A DNA stretch of 64,000 nucleotides from Lycorma delicatula (Eukaryota > Arthropoda > Insecta > Hemiptera > Fulgoridae), in assembly GCF_047948215.1 (NCBI RefSeq), contig NC_134455.1, forward strand, positions 307,662,147 to 307,726,146, written 5' to 3'. This document shows, one piece after another, positions 10,700 through 23,669 of the stretch. Each line of letters opens with the position of its first letter. Within the stretch, counting starts at the first letter, position 1. The translations under genes were made by a program, and so were the position numbers. The notes beneath the pieces are model-generated. The model saw nothing but the letters and a program-made list of their open reading frames with translations, was not told the DNA's origin and ran no database searches.

Positions 10700-11746
10700 T
10701 AAATTAATTTACAATAAATGTTTGAAATTTCTCCATTTACATCGATGCACTTTTTAACTTATTTCGTTGTTTTTTCTGTCGCTAATCTAATGATATCTTC
10801 GCGTTCCTTGCTGAGGGCAGCAGCATTGAGATAGTGAGTCATCAGTTTATCACGTGTATCAACGTTTTGCTTGTATTCCTTACCTCGCATTTCATCTATC
10901 TCCATAAACACTAAGATTTGGTGATTTAGGTGGCCATTTTATTTACCAATCTATTGGCTCTACGTCCAATCCATTTACAAAAAAAATCTTTCATCTAAGA
11001 ATTGTCTTACTTTATTCGTGATATGTGTTGGAAATTCTTAGATGAAAAATGTACGATCAAACTGATAGAGCACCAGCACGTGCTGATACTCCATCAAGTT
11101 GATGTCAAACCGTGTAAGAAAGTCATTATTTATTAATTCCAGATTATTCCTCTCCGTGACACGTTGTTCTAGTATGAAATAGCCTATTAATTAGGCTGTT
11201 AATCATTCCACATCAAACGTTCACCGAAAATCGTTGCTGGAAATTTGATTCAACTACACCGTGTAGGTTTTCTTCATACTACCCGTGTGAATTCTGTGAG
11301 TTGTTTATGCCATTACGAGTAAAAGAAGTAATGGCATAAACAACTATTAGTACCCATTCAACTGGGTAAAGAAGTAATTTCATCCGAAAAGAGTATGAAC
11401 GGAATTAAGTGGTAATTATTGTTAACCCTTGTCAAAACTGCAGTCGTCTGGTGTGGTCACCACCACAGAATAATGTTCACAAGTGTTGAACTTCCGAACA
11501 TTATAAGGAATCAGTCCGTGAGCAAGTAATGTCCTCCATACTGTAGTTTGTGGAATGTTGAGTCATGTAGAAATTTTTTCTTTGCTCGTTGTAAGACTAA
11601 GCTGTATCATCTGAAGAATGTTTTCCCTTTCATCACGATGTACCAGCTGACATTCAGATGAAACATAAGCACTGGGAAGTGTTCCATTCTCACGAAGATT
11701 ATTAAAAATTCTACAAAATACTTTACCGTTTGGAACTACTCATCCA
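10700..11746 (-). pseudogene. Tc1/mariner-superfamily transposase, decayed
   Basis: Minus-strand frames reconstruct an arthropod transposase of the IS630/Tc1/mariner superfamily. The N-terminal part (about 11730-11480) reads VFCRIFNNLRENGTLPSAYV, then a helix-turn-helix region reading LTTSKEKIST, IPQTTVWRTLLAHGLIPYNV. A middle with RNNLELINNDF follows. A catalytic-core remnant near 10990-10930 matches the R-W-I-G-x-x-x-I-x-W-x-x-x-S-P-N pattern, partly as NGLDVEPIDW. The C-terminus has VDTRDKLMTHYLNAA and VKKCIDVNG near 10720-10870. Usual length is about 330-350 residues; this spans nearly all of it but is heavily interrupted. The first two catalytic Asp positions are not clearly preserved. 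An 18-bp inverted duplication sits inside it (11299-11345), and SINE A copies begin at its 5' end. Confidence 0.65.
11299..11345. repeat. Perfect 18-bp inverted repeat inside transposase remnant
   Basis: AGTTGTTTATGCCATTAC (11299-11316) and its exact reverse complement (11328-11345) flank an 11-nt spacer. A perfect inverted pair inside otherwise diverged coding DNA points to a template-switch duplication and not to a functional stem. Confidence 0.9.
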
Positions 11747-11760
11747 GGGCTCCTTTGTCA

Positions 11761-12068
11761 AACCCACCGGGTTGGTCTAGTGGTTAACGCGTCTTCCCAA
11801 ATCAGCTGATTTGGAAGTCGAGAGTTACAGCGTTCAAGTCCTAGTAAAGCCAGATAGTTTTACATGGATTTGAATACTAGATCGTGGATACCGGTGTTCT
11901 TTGGTGGTTGGGTTTCAATTAACCACACATCTCAGGAATGGTCGAACTGAGAATGTACAAGACTACACTTCATTTACACTCATACATATCATCCTCATTC
12001 ATCCGCTGAAGAATTATCTAAACGGTAGTTACCAGAGGCTAAACAGGAAAAAGAAAGAAAGAAAAGAA
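11761..12068 (+). mobile_element. SINE family A (tRNA-like head), full length
   Basis: tRNA-derived SINE: A box TGGTCTAGTGG (11773-11783), B box GTTCAAGTCC (11832-11841), then a body with GATCGTGGATACCGGTGTTC and TTAACCACACATCTCAGGAA. The 3' tail is CTGAAGAATTATC...GAGGCTAAACAG followed by an AAAG simple repeat. A 14-bp target-site duplication GGGCTCCT(T/A)TGTCA lies at 11747-11760 and 12069-12082. The 66-codon open frame inside it is incidental. Expected to be transcribed by pol III and mobilised in trans by a LINE. Confidence 0.9.
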
Positions 12069-12082
12069 GGGCTCCTATGTCA

Positions 12083-12374
12083 ACCCACCGGGTTGATCTA
12101 GTGGTGAATTTGTCATCGCAAACCAATTGATTTCAAATTCGAGATTTTTACGGTTCAAGTACTAGTAAAGGCATTTACTTTTATATGGATTAGAATACTA
12201 GATTGTGGATACCGGTGTTTTTTGGTGGTTGGGTTTCAATTAACCACACATTTTAGGAATCGTCGACCTGAGACTGTACAATATTACATTTCATTTACAT
12301 TCATAAATATCATCCTCATTCATCCCCTAAAGTAATATCTGACGTAGTTTCGGAGGCTATACGGAAAAAGAAAA
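12083..12374 (+). mobile_element. SINE family A, second head-to-tail copy
   Basis: An older copy directly after the first: AACCCACCGGGTTGATCTAG head, degraded B box GGTTCAAGTACT, the TTGGTGGTTGGGTTTCAATT body, and a GGAGGCTATACGG tail with A-rich end. It is followed at 12375-12388 by GGGCATCTACGTCG, a diverged third version of the target site seen on both sides of the first copy. Two SINEs have therefore landed at one site in succession. The second copy is more diverged, so it is probably the earlier insertion. Confidence 0.85.
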
Positions 12375-12389
12375 GGGCATCTACGTCGG

Positions 12390-12985
12390 CTATTTTTAAT
12401 TTTTACAAATTCATAACACTTTTCGCTTAAGTTATGTTCTGTTTTTAATAATTAAAGCTGATTTCTTTTTTCATAAACTTTATTCTAATAGTTTTCTCAG
12501 GTTTAAATTCTCTACAGGTTTTAATTTTATGATTTATGCATTCATTAGTCATTTTACAAAGCTATTATACTTCAAACTTAAAAAACGTGTTTTCTCACCA
12601 AAAACTGTTTCTGTTTTATGTTGGATTTCATGAAAACTACGGGAGATTCAGTACTGGGACCTGTTTTATTCGATTTTTCAGATTAATAAACATAAGAAAC
12701 CATCAAGTTTACCCCTTATATAGAACCTAAAAATTTCACTGTCCTCATTTTACCGAAAACTGAATTCTGACCGAAATTTTTCGCTAGCTGTAACTCGATA
12801 ATAGTGTTTTTGGACATACCTATATATGATGGTTTTCCTTATTTCAAGTTCGAGAACCAGTTTACAAAAATTATTTCCCTTTTCTCCTGAATCAATTTGT
12901 GAATAACTTAATATATATATATATGCATAAATAAATATATAAATAAATAAACTATTGGTGATACAATGGAAGCGCCTCATCGATA
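12390..12985 (-). repeat. Dispersed repeat family D, minus strand
   Basis: Reverse complement of the 34.3-kb copy over most of its length, including the reverse of GAACTTGAAATAAGGAAAAC, ATCGAGTTAC, GAAAAATTTCG, the ATCGAATAAAAC block and the AAATGACTAATGAATGCATA block. Ends near a TATATATA(TGCATAAA) run at 12909-12930, similar to the start of the 34-kb copy. Confidence 0.75.
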
Positions 12986-12989
12986 ATTT

Positions 12990-15335
12990 CAGTCAGTGGT
13001 GGGTGTTGTTCGGTGTTTCTGGAAACAATGTCTTGATGTTGCTAAAACAGGAAGGTTATTTTTTACACTGGCTACATCTTCTACAGTCAAATAAGATAGA
13101 TAATTCCGTTTAGTTCTTTTATTAATTTAATCTCTTTGTTCAGCTTAATTTATTACAAAATGAGTGATGTATGTCTTTCACAAAAGTACTGCTTCCAACA
13201 ACATAAAATCGTATTTTTTCAGATGATTTTCTGCTGTAAAAAGAGAAAACCTCTTCATGCACATGTGCATCTGTTAAATGTCCTTATAAAGTGATTTATA
13301 ACATTTTACGTTGCAGAAGTTAAAATCCGGCAAGTTCTTTATGTTACACCTAGAATTTAAGATGCATAATTTACACATAAAAAACTAGAATATTATAATT
13401 TCTATTACTCTAGGAATACAATGCTTTATTATCATTTTGTAATAATATACTACCACTACATTTAAAACGTTAATTTAATATTATGCAATCAGAAATAACC
13501 TATTGTAACATATCAGATGTAACAAAGTAATATCTTATTTTTACTTTCGTGTTTCACGTTTGTTTAATCATTTTCTTCTTCATGAAGCAAGTTTGAAGGT
13601 TGTACAACACTGACTGTCAGTTTCATTATTCACGCTACGTCAATTTTGTTATTATTTTATTGATAATTAGATCACTTAAAGATAAGAAGAAATTAAAACG
13701 TTTATAGGATAATTTACTTTTATGCAAATAAATTTAAAGAATGCTACATTAAATTGTTTTTTTCCTTGAATAAAATTATTTACCAAATTTTTAGCACAGT
13801 GTTGGTTTTTTTTAATTCTAAAAAATAAAAATAAAAAATGTAAAAATTTATTTATCGAAATAATATCTATTTTAATAATATCGATGTTTCTCTTTTCTCC
13901 TGGTAACTTCGAGGAATGAAATTGTTATGAACAAAAACGTTATAATTATATATATATAAAAAATTAAAGTATATCGGATTTTATATGATTTTATTAATAA
14001 ATCGATAACACTTACATATAGGCACAAGAGGCGTTAAAGTATTTTTTCCATCACGTATGTTAGATTATAAAAAACATATTATTGCTTAAAATGGTAGATG
14101 ATAGGAATATTTGACACAAACACAAGTGTTAATGCAGCTTTATTACAAATCAGTTTCATTTATAAAAAGAAGAAGGCTGTTAGATGTAATGTAGACCACA
14201 TTACATCTACAGCTAACATTAGGTATGAAATAACCTAATTTTTTCAATTCAATTTACACTGTTCTGAAGACCTAAGAGGTTTTGGGAAAAACAGCTTTAA
14301 TATCAAACCTGAGCTACATATTTGCGATAAATTGTAAATGTTCTAAATTCACTCAGATTATAGTTAACTGTAATCTCGTAGTTTATCTTAAATATTTATT
14401 TACAAAAAAAAGTATAAATATTTTTATAATAATTTATTTGGAAAAAAAAAATTATTACTGTGGAATACTCATGTTTCTTTCCAATTGATTTTTTACTGGT
14501 CGGAATTCTTTTTAACCAATGTGTTGGTTATAAATAAAATCCTCGGTCCGTAACCATGTACACTACAGAAATTCATTTCCACAAGTCAAGAAGATTAGGA
14601 ATTGATCCAAAATAAAGGTGTCAATTCAAAATCCAACCGGTATCTGCAATAACAGAAATAAAACTGCAAACTTATTTCGAATTATATTCCTTTTCTTAAT
14701 TAAATGTAGACTTTTGTACTCGTCCTATAATTACAAAAGATGAATGTAAGAAGTAATTAGATATTGTAAAAATGAAAATTTCCAATGGGATCACCCTGTA
14801 AAGGTTTTATGTAAAAAACTTAAATTAATTTAATATGTGTCATAAGGCACAAAGGTATTAATTACAGAATTAAACGAAAATGATATAATATTAAAGCGAT
14901 TACGGCTTACAGGTTTAATAGATACTATTCTAATCTAACTGTTATTTATTACACTACTGTTTTATATATATATATATTATTAAAAATATATTTGGCTTTA
15001 TTGGCGTTAAACTTACTAATTTTAAATCGTCAAAACTTATTTCATAATACTGATGATAATATTATTGAAATATTGATATTTATTACAAAGATCCCATCAC
15101 CTGGATTGAACACCAATTTTTTTCGATTATGAATTTCTCAAAAGAATGGTTTAATGCAAATTTTAACTTTCTTTTCTTTTGTATTTAGATATGTTTTTAT
15201 TAATATTTCCAGCATTACTTGTTTTATTTATTTTTCATTTAATTTATTTATATTTCCGCAAATATGTATTTATCGATTAGAGCTTTGTAAACATTTTAGA
15301 AAAATAACTATAAATATTAATAAATAAAACGCACA
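12990..15335. other. A+T-rich intergenic DNA
   Basis: No coding frame supported. A short hairpin lies at 14177-14222 (TAGATGTAATGT, then ACATTACATCTA) and a TATATA run at 14964-14978. Otherwise featureless to the eye. Confidence 0.45.
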
Positions 15336-15339
15336 ATTT

Positions 15340-16610
15340 TTATTTTTTCATCAATATTTATTTTGTCGCCTTCAAAGTAGGTCCCATTTGACACTACATA
15401 CGCCAGCGTTTTTTTCCAGTCTTCGAAACACTTTTTATAGGCGCTTACCGGTATGGTCTTCAGCCTCTTTCACGAATTTTCTTTAAGGCTTCAATCGAGT
15501 CAAAACGGGTACTCCGGACCGACAATTTACCTTCGGTAACTGATAGAAGTCACACGGAGCCAAACCTGTGAATACGATGGTTGATCGATTGTCTTTATTG
15601 CGTTTTTTGCCTTAAATTCGGCCACAATTGTCGCTCTATGCGATTACGCATTATCGTCGTGTAAAATCCACAAATTTTTCTTCTACACTGACCGTTTCTG
15701 ACTGATTTTCTCACGTAAACGCATTAATATGGCCAAATAGTATTCTTCATTGGCCGTCTGTCCCTCTTGAATGAATTCTTGATGCACTAAACCACGAATA
15801 TCGAAGAAAACAATGTGTATCATCTTGACTTTTGAGCGACTTTTCCGTGGATTTTCGGTTTCGGCTCATCTTTTGTCCTCCATTCTGATCACTGTTGACT
15901 TGTTTACATATAAAACTCGCAGACCCATGTCTCGTCACCAGTTATGATGTGTTCCATGAATGTGTGTTCAGAATTTGCGTGATTTGGCATGTGTAAAGGG
16001 ACCTGTTCAAGATACTGTTTTTGAAAAAAACTGAACTGTTTTGGAACAAGCCGTGCGGCGATGCGTCTCATGCCCAAAATATCCACCAAGAACAAACGAA
16101 CAGACTCGTGAGAGATGGTAAGGTCACGAGCTATCTCTCTTAAGTTGGAATAGCGATTATCGAGCACAATTTCCTTCACTATTTCGTTGTATTCATCGGT
16201 TGAAGAGGTCAAATGTCGTCCAGACGAGGCATTTTTTCGACGATCTCTCGGGCCTCCTTGAACGCTTTACCACTCGTAAGCACGTGTTTTTGATAAAAAT
16301 AATTAACCGTAAGCCTTTTCTAACATTTTTAGCGAGTCGGCATACGAAATTCCGTTCACAACATAAAAATTTAAGGCAAACTCTTTGTTCGGTAATTTTA
16401 TTCATTCTAAAAATCTAGGTGCACTACTAAAGTGGACTTGATTCAACCAGCTGCTGTAAACAAACTGGTAGACAGATCGTGCTCGTTTTGGGAATTGTAA
16501 TTAAGTACACTGCTATCTACCATCTTAAGGAAAAAATTTTTAAATAATTAGCGCAGCCTTTTTAAAATACAAATTGCCGGTAATTTTTTGACAGACTGTT
16601 TATATTATTA
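15340..16610 (-). pseudogene. mariner transposase fossil, near full length
   Basis: A mariner-family transposase (DD34D, cut-and-paste into TA) on the minus strand. The N-terminus starts near 16405 (MNKITEQRVCLKFLC). The second helix-turn-helix reads IVLDNRYSNLREIARDLTIS, followed by GMRRIAARLVPKQ. The first catalytic motif ITGDETWV is intact near 15930, the second reads ILHDDNA near 15650, and the third LAPCDFY near 15555. The C-terminus (GTYFEGDKINIDEK) lies near 15350. All three catalytic Asp are present, but several frameshifts and stops separate them and the linker before the third motif is damaged. Beyond the start, 16560-16605 read backwards begins AGTCTGTCAAAAAATTACCG, a plausible 5' inverted-repeat end; I could not find its partner below 15340. 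Confidence 0.85.
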
Positions 16611-16779
16611 GATAGAATTTTCTTCCTTTTCTGATATGAAAATAATTAATTACAAGCTAATGTATATTTATATTTAAAAATAGATTACCTCCTAACTTTA
16701 TAATATATAATTTTTATTTATATTGTAATTTTTTTTTATTTTGCTACATGTGTCATTTTTACACCACTGCCCAAAAAGT

Positions 16780-17430
16780 AGTGAAATGTATTTAGTTAGT
16801 ATGTTAGTATGTAAGTATATTTTGTTTCACCGTACAGCTGAACCGATTTAGATGTACGACCCCGCGTTGGAATTTTTATATTACCGGGAGTGTCACACGC
16901 TATATATATATATATATTTTGTAGTAGTTTGCCAGTTGAAGCACAAACTAATTGAATTAATTAACTGTGAACTGTGAGCCTCTATCACTGTGAACTGGAT
17001 TTGAACTGAATGATTCGAATCAATTATATTACAAAAATAATAAAAATTAAATATACGTTAAATGAAATAAAATAATATTAAATAGATTTAACAAATTTCT
17101 TTTTAATAATAATAGGGGTTTCCTGTGGGGGACTGCGTGTGAGGCTATAGTGGTGAGATGAAGCGAGCATCTCGGGCGAGGCTAGACCAAAGGCTAACTT
17201 TTACTCGTATCTGGTACACTCTCGATCTAACAAATCACGGTTATTCGGAAATGCTGTTATATCTTGGCAATCAATCTTCCGATTTTCAAAATTCAAACGG
17301 GATATTTGCTAGTATAATACAAAATCACGATGGAACCAAACCACAACAAAAAGAGCAATGTTTGTCACCAATGTTTTTTTCGGTAGTCGTGTTTTTTTAA
17401 TATTTATCTCTTGTTCATTTTTTCAGATAC
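16780..17430 (+). repeat. Dispersed repeat family E
   Basis: Shares with 34930-35265 a block around GCTGAACCGATTTAGATGTA, CGCGTTGGAAT and GGGAGTGTC followed by TATA repeats. Much later comes a block around AATGTTTGTCACCAATG and TTTATCTCTTGTTCATT. Between the blocks this copy carries about 250 bp more, including a G+C-richer part (17115-17200). The wording resembles dispersed non-coding repeats known in many insects, but I cannot name the family. Confidence 0.6.
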
Positions 17431-17434
17431 TCCG

Positions 17435-20400
17435 CGTAGCCATAAATCTAAAGAATTCTGTTTCAACAAACAGCAGTTAAGCATATGGCTGGAATTACTA
17501 CTCACCGCTTTAACTCTTGATATGTGGAATCACGCATCAAATAATTTTTTTTTAAACATTATCTTTATCTGCACGTTTTGTTCCATCTTGAGCCGGTTAG
17601 TGCTGCGCTCTAGCATCTACTAACGCTAGCCGGCGAGTTTGTCTCGTACGATCAATTGAGTGCCGAATCCCGCTCAGTGCGGTCATGAATGTTTAGTCTA
17701 ACGTGATTAACGGGTCTAAGGTGACTATTCAAGAGTTGGATCCCGCTTGTAGGGGTCATGATTTGTTTAATGTAACATTTCATTCTAGTGCAGAATAGTT
17801 TTTATTTTGTAGTCTAAAGTCTAATATGGCTTATAGTGTTTATTGATAATGTTCAATTGTATAATTTTGACTAATGTGTCATTTATTCATCGGTCTAATT
17901 CACTTGTATTGTATAATATTTTAAGGGCGTTTAATGTGACATAAAAATTTAACGATTCAAGAAGAATATATTTTAGTTCATGTCATCATCTCAACCATCA
18001 TTTCAAAATACAGTCCATACTCGCTCTACAACTTAACACTGCATGACAATTTATTCCTTTTCTATAGGTATGTTCAAAATTAGTTTCTTTTTAAATCGTT
18101 CTTCTCTGTACAAACGAAAATAGCGTGTCTAGGAGACATCCCCACATAATTTATATGAGATAACATCTTCAATTCTCGTCTTTCGTAATCAATGATGGAT
18201 TTTAGTAGTCTCTCAACATTTGTGTCATCGATTGTTGATAATAATTAACCTTATAGTAATTTCTGAGAAGGGTCAGGTTGGAGATATTTGACTTTTGTAT
18301 CCTGAAAAAAATGATGACCTTCACAAGCGAAATATGTAGTCCAGTTCATATTACTAGAAGATCGAACAACAAGGATTATGAAAGATTCTAATATAAAATT
18401 TGTTCTTGCTAAAGCTACTAAATGTATCTATCATGAACAATACTTATAAATTAGCATTCATTTATAGGTTTGTTCGTCTAATGTGAATCGGCCTTGATAT
18501 GTACGAGTACATCCACATCATTGCGTGATAATCAATGCATTATTTTACAGCCATGATACTTCAATGTAATTCTGGGAAGTTATTGCATATCATTTATTAC
18601 ATAAGAAATTAGTTGTGTTATATTATTACAGTAAATTTTCTAAATCACATAATACATGGAATAAAAATAATGCACTAATTTTAAATAAATTAAAATTGAA
18701 ATTAATAAAAATGATTTCGATTTTTTTTTTTTATTTATTTATATTAAGGTGCTCCCCACCATGGTAAGGGTATTAAGTTATTTTAGTGACTTTACTGTTA
18801 AATAAAATTTTGAGCATTAGAAATTTGAAATTGCGAAAAAACTTTTTCCCTCAAGGGGAAACATCGCGTAAAATTAATTTTTAAGCGAATAATCTTTTGT
18901 GGTGATAATAAATTAAAAAAATAATATGTTTTCAAAGTTGCTTAAAAAACAACGATACAGCCGTAATTCTAATATCAAAGGACTATAAGGGGTATCAAAA
19001 AACTAAGATTTTTACATTTTATATGTAATGAGTAATTAGATTTAAATCTAAACAAATTTTTTTTAAATTAAATTTGTTTAATTAAAAAAAAATAGACTAT
19101 TAGAGCGGAATGGCCAAAAAATTTGATAAAGGTTTGAAGGCCTACTAATGTAGAAAATATACGAGTAGTTCCAATAAACTTCCACTAACTCCTTTTCTGA
19201 AGCAAAATATAGCAGAAAAATCTTTTGCTAAAGTGCCCCAGTAAAGATTTCAAATTTTATTTCCGCCAAAATAACCCCTTTTTCCAATTTTTGCAAACAT
19301 TTAATACATTCTTTCCCCTTTAAAGTTTGAAGAAAGTCGGTCAGTAGGGTCCAGAGATATAAGACCAAACACAGGCCAACATACATATGTATGACAAATG
19401 TTCGTCTAAGAAAATTCATTTTTTTGAACTTAGGAACATTGAAATAAAACTTTTTCACTGATATTTTATAATTTATTCAAATTTCTTGTTTTTTATTTTT
19501 TTTCAGATTATTTAAAATTTATTTAAATATTTTTTCTTTTTTTTAAATATCTCCTTAAGGCACAAAACTTAAAAATGATCAATATTTTAGATTTTTTTTT
19601 TTTTTACTGATATATATGCTTTTCCGTTATATGACTATAGCGTCATAGCGGATTTCTCGTATATCGCTATGGCCAGGAAAGTAAATAAAATACATATATA
19701 ATGTACGTATATATTAAATCCTTATCTATTATACCTTATTTTATCAAGAACTATTTTAAATGGTAAAAATATTCTTTTATTTTTTCAGAAAAACTTGGAA
19801 AATAAGGTTTTTACGGTCTGTATTTAGGTATGTGTGTATCCTAAGCTCTACAACTTTGAAAAAAAAAAGATTCTGAAAAATATATCGTTAACATAGTTCA
19901 ATTATTTACTCATTCTGTCTATACCCTCATCAAATTTTAGGATTTTTATAGTTGTTTCAGAGATATTGGTATAAAAAATTCCATTCCTTTTAAATTATTG
20001 AAATGGTTTCTTTAAACAATTACATTACAAAAGTTGTGTCTAATTTTTGTAATAATATTATTATTACTTTTTATAATTATTTTTTAATAACAGAATAACA
20101 TAAAAGAATGTGGCTGTATATAAAATTATCAATTAATTATTGCTTTACACGCACATTTAGCTCGTGCACTCGTGTATGAAGAGCACTCTGTTTTCATTAT
20201 AGAAATTACCGTAGACAATATATCTATGAATTAACATTAATGAAAAACTATTTTAATACAGTAAAAATGTAGATTATTTAATGATAGTAAAGTTTCCAGT
20301 TTACATAGCGCATATAAAAGGAAATACACAATTGAATCTACAGATATATATGCAATTTTATACACTTACTACATCATAAATAAATGTATAAAACCGTAAG

Positions 20401-23350
20401 TTGCCTCATATTGATCGAATTTAATTTCATATTGCCAGTATATGGTTAATGTGCTATATATAATATAAAAACAATATTACATAGTCTTCTAAACACAGAA
20501 AAAACTAAGATCGAATGAATGGAAACTAAGATATTATACGATTAATTAAAAATATCATTCTCAATATTTAAGGAAATCTACTGACTTGAGAAGTCTAATT
20601 TGGATTTTTCGGCTTCTCTGCCGAATATTGGTTTTTTATTGCCTTGAATAAAAAGTCGTCTAATTCTTTTTTTTAATGTAGTAAAGTGATTAGAGAGTAG
20701 AACTGTTTTTATTAGACCATATTTTTTATTGGTTATGTTTCTATATGACAAGACAATTTTCTCTTATGTTGCATAAAATATACGATGCGTTAAAATAATT
20801 TTCTAAACAATACTCATTACATAATATTCTTCTTCAAAGATAAAAGAGACTTAACAGAATAGTTTCAATCATTCTATGTAATTATATTTTACAATCTGCT
20901 GAAATTAACTTACACTCCCCCTGAAATTCCCTGATAACAGAAAAATTGAAATCTCTTTAAAATAAATACTTTCGAAAATGGGTTGATTTGGCCTTTAAAT
21001 TTACACCTAGAAAGTATGTAAATATTTTGACGTTATAAAAATTCATTTTTTATTATAATGTAACATAACATTATAAGAAACTAAGTATGAATCTTTTAAT
21101 TAAAATTTCAGTCTGTCTAAATATTCATGTTATTTTAGGCCATTCTTGTGGAATGGGATTGCAGATGGAATTAAAACCATTTTAGATTTAATTCATTGTA
21201 AAAAAGAAAGATGTCCTGTCTTTAGGTTGCATAAAGCTCAACGAGCAGGAAAATTTTCAAAATATTTTTTTTTCAAAAAAATGTTGATTCTTTTTTATTA
21301 AATGTAGCCTATCGATTTTTTATTAGTCATCTGTTTCTAACTAAAGAAAATTATGTTGTTATAAAAATTACTGTACACTCAATTCTTATTTCAGTCAAAC
21401 AAAGAAGGCTAACTTCTGCCCGCCGCTTTCTAATTTTCGCCCCACTGTTAGTAAAAACTCGTTTTTCTCGATTTTCGGATTAAGGGTGCATTTTATCAAC
21501 AACAAAAGTGGAAAAGAAAAATTTATATATATATATATATATACTTTTTTTATTTATACTTTTATTCTTACTGTTTTATTTAGCAACCAATGATGTAAAA
21601 TCCTGTTTATTTCCGACATTAACTGTTTAAAGTTTGTTACTGGAATTCTGAAGGTAAGTAACACTGAATAAAAAATTACTACGGGCGTTTTATCTCGTTT
21701 TATTATAATCGCGATTTTTCCGTTTTTGATTGCTTATAACTCGAAAACAAAGCCATTTATCTAGAAACAGTTTTCACTATCGTTTTTCTCGTAAAATTTT
21801 TCATAAAATCCTGTATCAATGTCCATCTTTCTATTCAAAAAACATGTTTGATTAATGTGGCTAATCCAAAATGGCGGATAAAAATTTCATACAAATCATA
21901 CGGTAGTAAATTTGTAACTTTGCACATCCGCATTGGTTTCTACCTCCTAGTAGCCCTCAATTTTGAAATATAAAATTTTTTCTGTACTTTAATACTAAGC
22001 TATATTTGTCGGCCTTTTGCAAATTTAACATTTAACTCTTCCATGTGTAATATATTTAAACTTATCGTTCTGTTTCTTTATTTTAGAATTTGATTTCCGC
22101 ATCATGAAATATTCTGCTATGGTAATGGTATTTATAAAAGATGGAACTGCCGTTACAATTATGTTAAAAAAAAGACGAGACAATTCATGAGCTGTATTGC
22201 TTCCTTTACTGGCGTTAAATTATCATTGGTAAAAACATTAGTAATGGACCTTAATATGTCCTATGCACTTTACAGCTATTATTTTGTGTCTGTTGCAGCC
22301 TCACTATAAACTTCTGTCGATCAAAAATCAATTTTACTTATATAATTTATGATGCGCGCGCGCGCGTGTGTAAATTTAAAAAAAATTAAATTATAAAATC
22401 AATTAGAATAAACAAAATTAACAATAAACTAAAAAAAATTACATAATAAATAAAATAATTTTTCTTTTTTTATATCTCAGTCTACACTTATCTGACTAAT
22501 CATCCCTTTTTTTCCTTTCTTTATCAATCCTTTCATTTCCTTTTCTTTCTTCTTTCCAACCTTGCAAAATCATAAGAATGTGATAGAAATATTTGACATT
22601 AGAATAATAAATGAAGGAAAAAGAATTCAAATTGAGTATCAAGATTCTTGATTCAAACCGTTGTCTGGCTTACATAATCTCATACTACATTCAAATTATG
22701 AGCGGTAGGTATATGAAATTTTATAAATAGGTTAAACAATATCATAGATTAACATTTTCTCTAATTATAATCTGCTACATATTTTGTTTTTCTAATTCAA
22801 AATTGGGAAAATAATACAACAGTCTCCATTTAATTGCCATTATAGTCAGAATTCTTTTTATCACAAAGTTTTTAATTTTTCATCTAAATTACGGGAAAAA
22901 ACCTTCAAAACCTTTTCTTATTTGCTCCAGCATATTACCTTCAACATTAAAATGAGGCAGATTTAAAGCAATGTAAAGAAAGAAATTTAAATCCAGAAAT
23001 TTAATTTCTTGAATTCCAAATTCTGTTTTCGGTTAGGGTATAATGTATAAATTATGAAAAGTAACTTAATTAATTTTTTTTTTCTTGTTTGTATTTAAAA
23101 CAGAGTAACTTTTTTTTTATTTATTTTTTAGGGTATCGTATTCGCAACTGGAAAAAGGTACAAAAACCTGTATCACTGATACAGTTTCTAGATTATATGT
23201 CGTTCAGTATTTCTTCCCTTTTCACCTAAATTACAGCAATAATGTATCAATCTTTCTAATTTGTTGCATTCTACTACGATCCGTACGAAATTTTTTTTAA
23301 GCAGTATTGAGAAAATTCATGGATAAAAAAATAAATAAAGCGAAGAAATT
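17435..23350. other. Long A+T-rich intergenic stretch
   Basis: Nearly 6 kb with no coding signal I can support. It includes a G+C-richer piece at 17585-17760 with a recurring GTCTAANGTG-like word, TA runs at 21524-21542, an alternating GC run at 22352-22364, and scattered phrases such as AACTCGAAAACAAAGC and AATGGCGGA that occur in degenerate insect repeats. The open frame at 19228-19458 on the minus strand is compositional. Confidence 0.4.
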
Positions 23351-23365
23351 CAAATAGGGATATCT

Positions 23366-23654
23366 TTTTTCCTGTTTAGCCTCCGGTAACTACCGTTAAG
23401 ATAATTCTTCAGAGGATGAATGAGGATATGTATGAGGTGTAAATGAAGTGTAGTCTTGTACATTCTCAGTTTGACCATTCCTGAGATGTGTGATTAGTTG
23501 AAACCCAACCACCAAAGAACACCGGTATCCACGATCTAGTATTCAAATCCGTGTAAAAATATCTGGCTTTACTAGGACTTGAACGCTGGAACTCTCGACT
23601 TCCAAATCAGCTGATTTGGGAAGACGCGTTCACCACTAGACCAACCCGGTGGGT
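23366..23654 (-). mobile_element. SINE family A, minus strand, with perfect target-site duplication
   Basis: Complete copy read on the minus strand: head ACCCACCGGGTTGGTCTAGT (A box at 23633-23643), B box at 23575-23584, the usual body, and the 3' tail GTAGTTACCGGAGGCTAAAC near 23395-23375. AAATAGGGATATCT occurs at 23352-23365 and again at 23655-23668, a perfect 14-bp duplication. This is the best-preserved and probably youngest SINE in the window. Confidence 0.95.
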
Positions 23655-23669
23655 AAATAGGGATATCTA

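Noticed and set aside
19228..19458. 76-codon minus-strand frame with a hydrophobic middle
   Set aside because: Looks like a membrane segment but sits in dispersed repeat-like A+T-rich DNA, with no homologous domain and no conserved neighbour.
22352..22368. Alternating GC run as a Z-DNA regulatory element
   Set aside because: Only about 13 bp of alternating GC, followed by GT; a short simple repeat with no supporting context.
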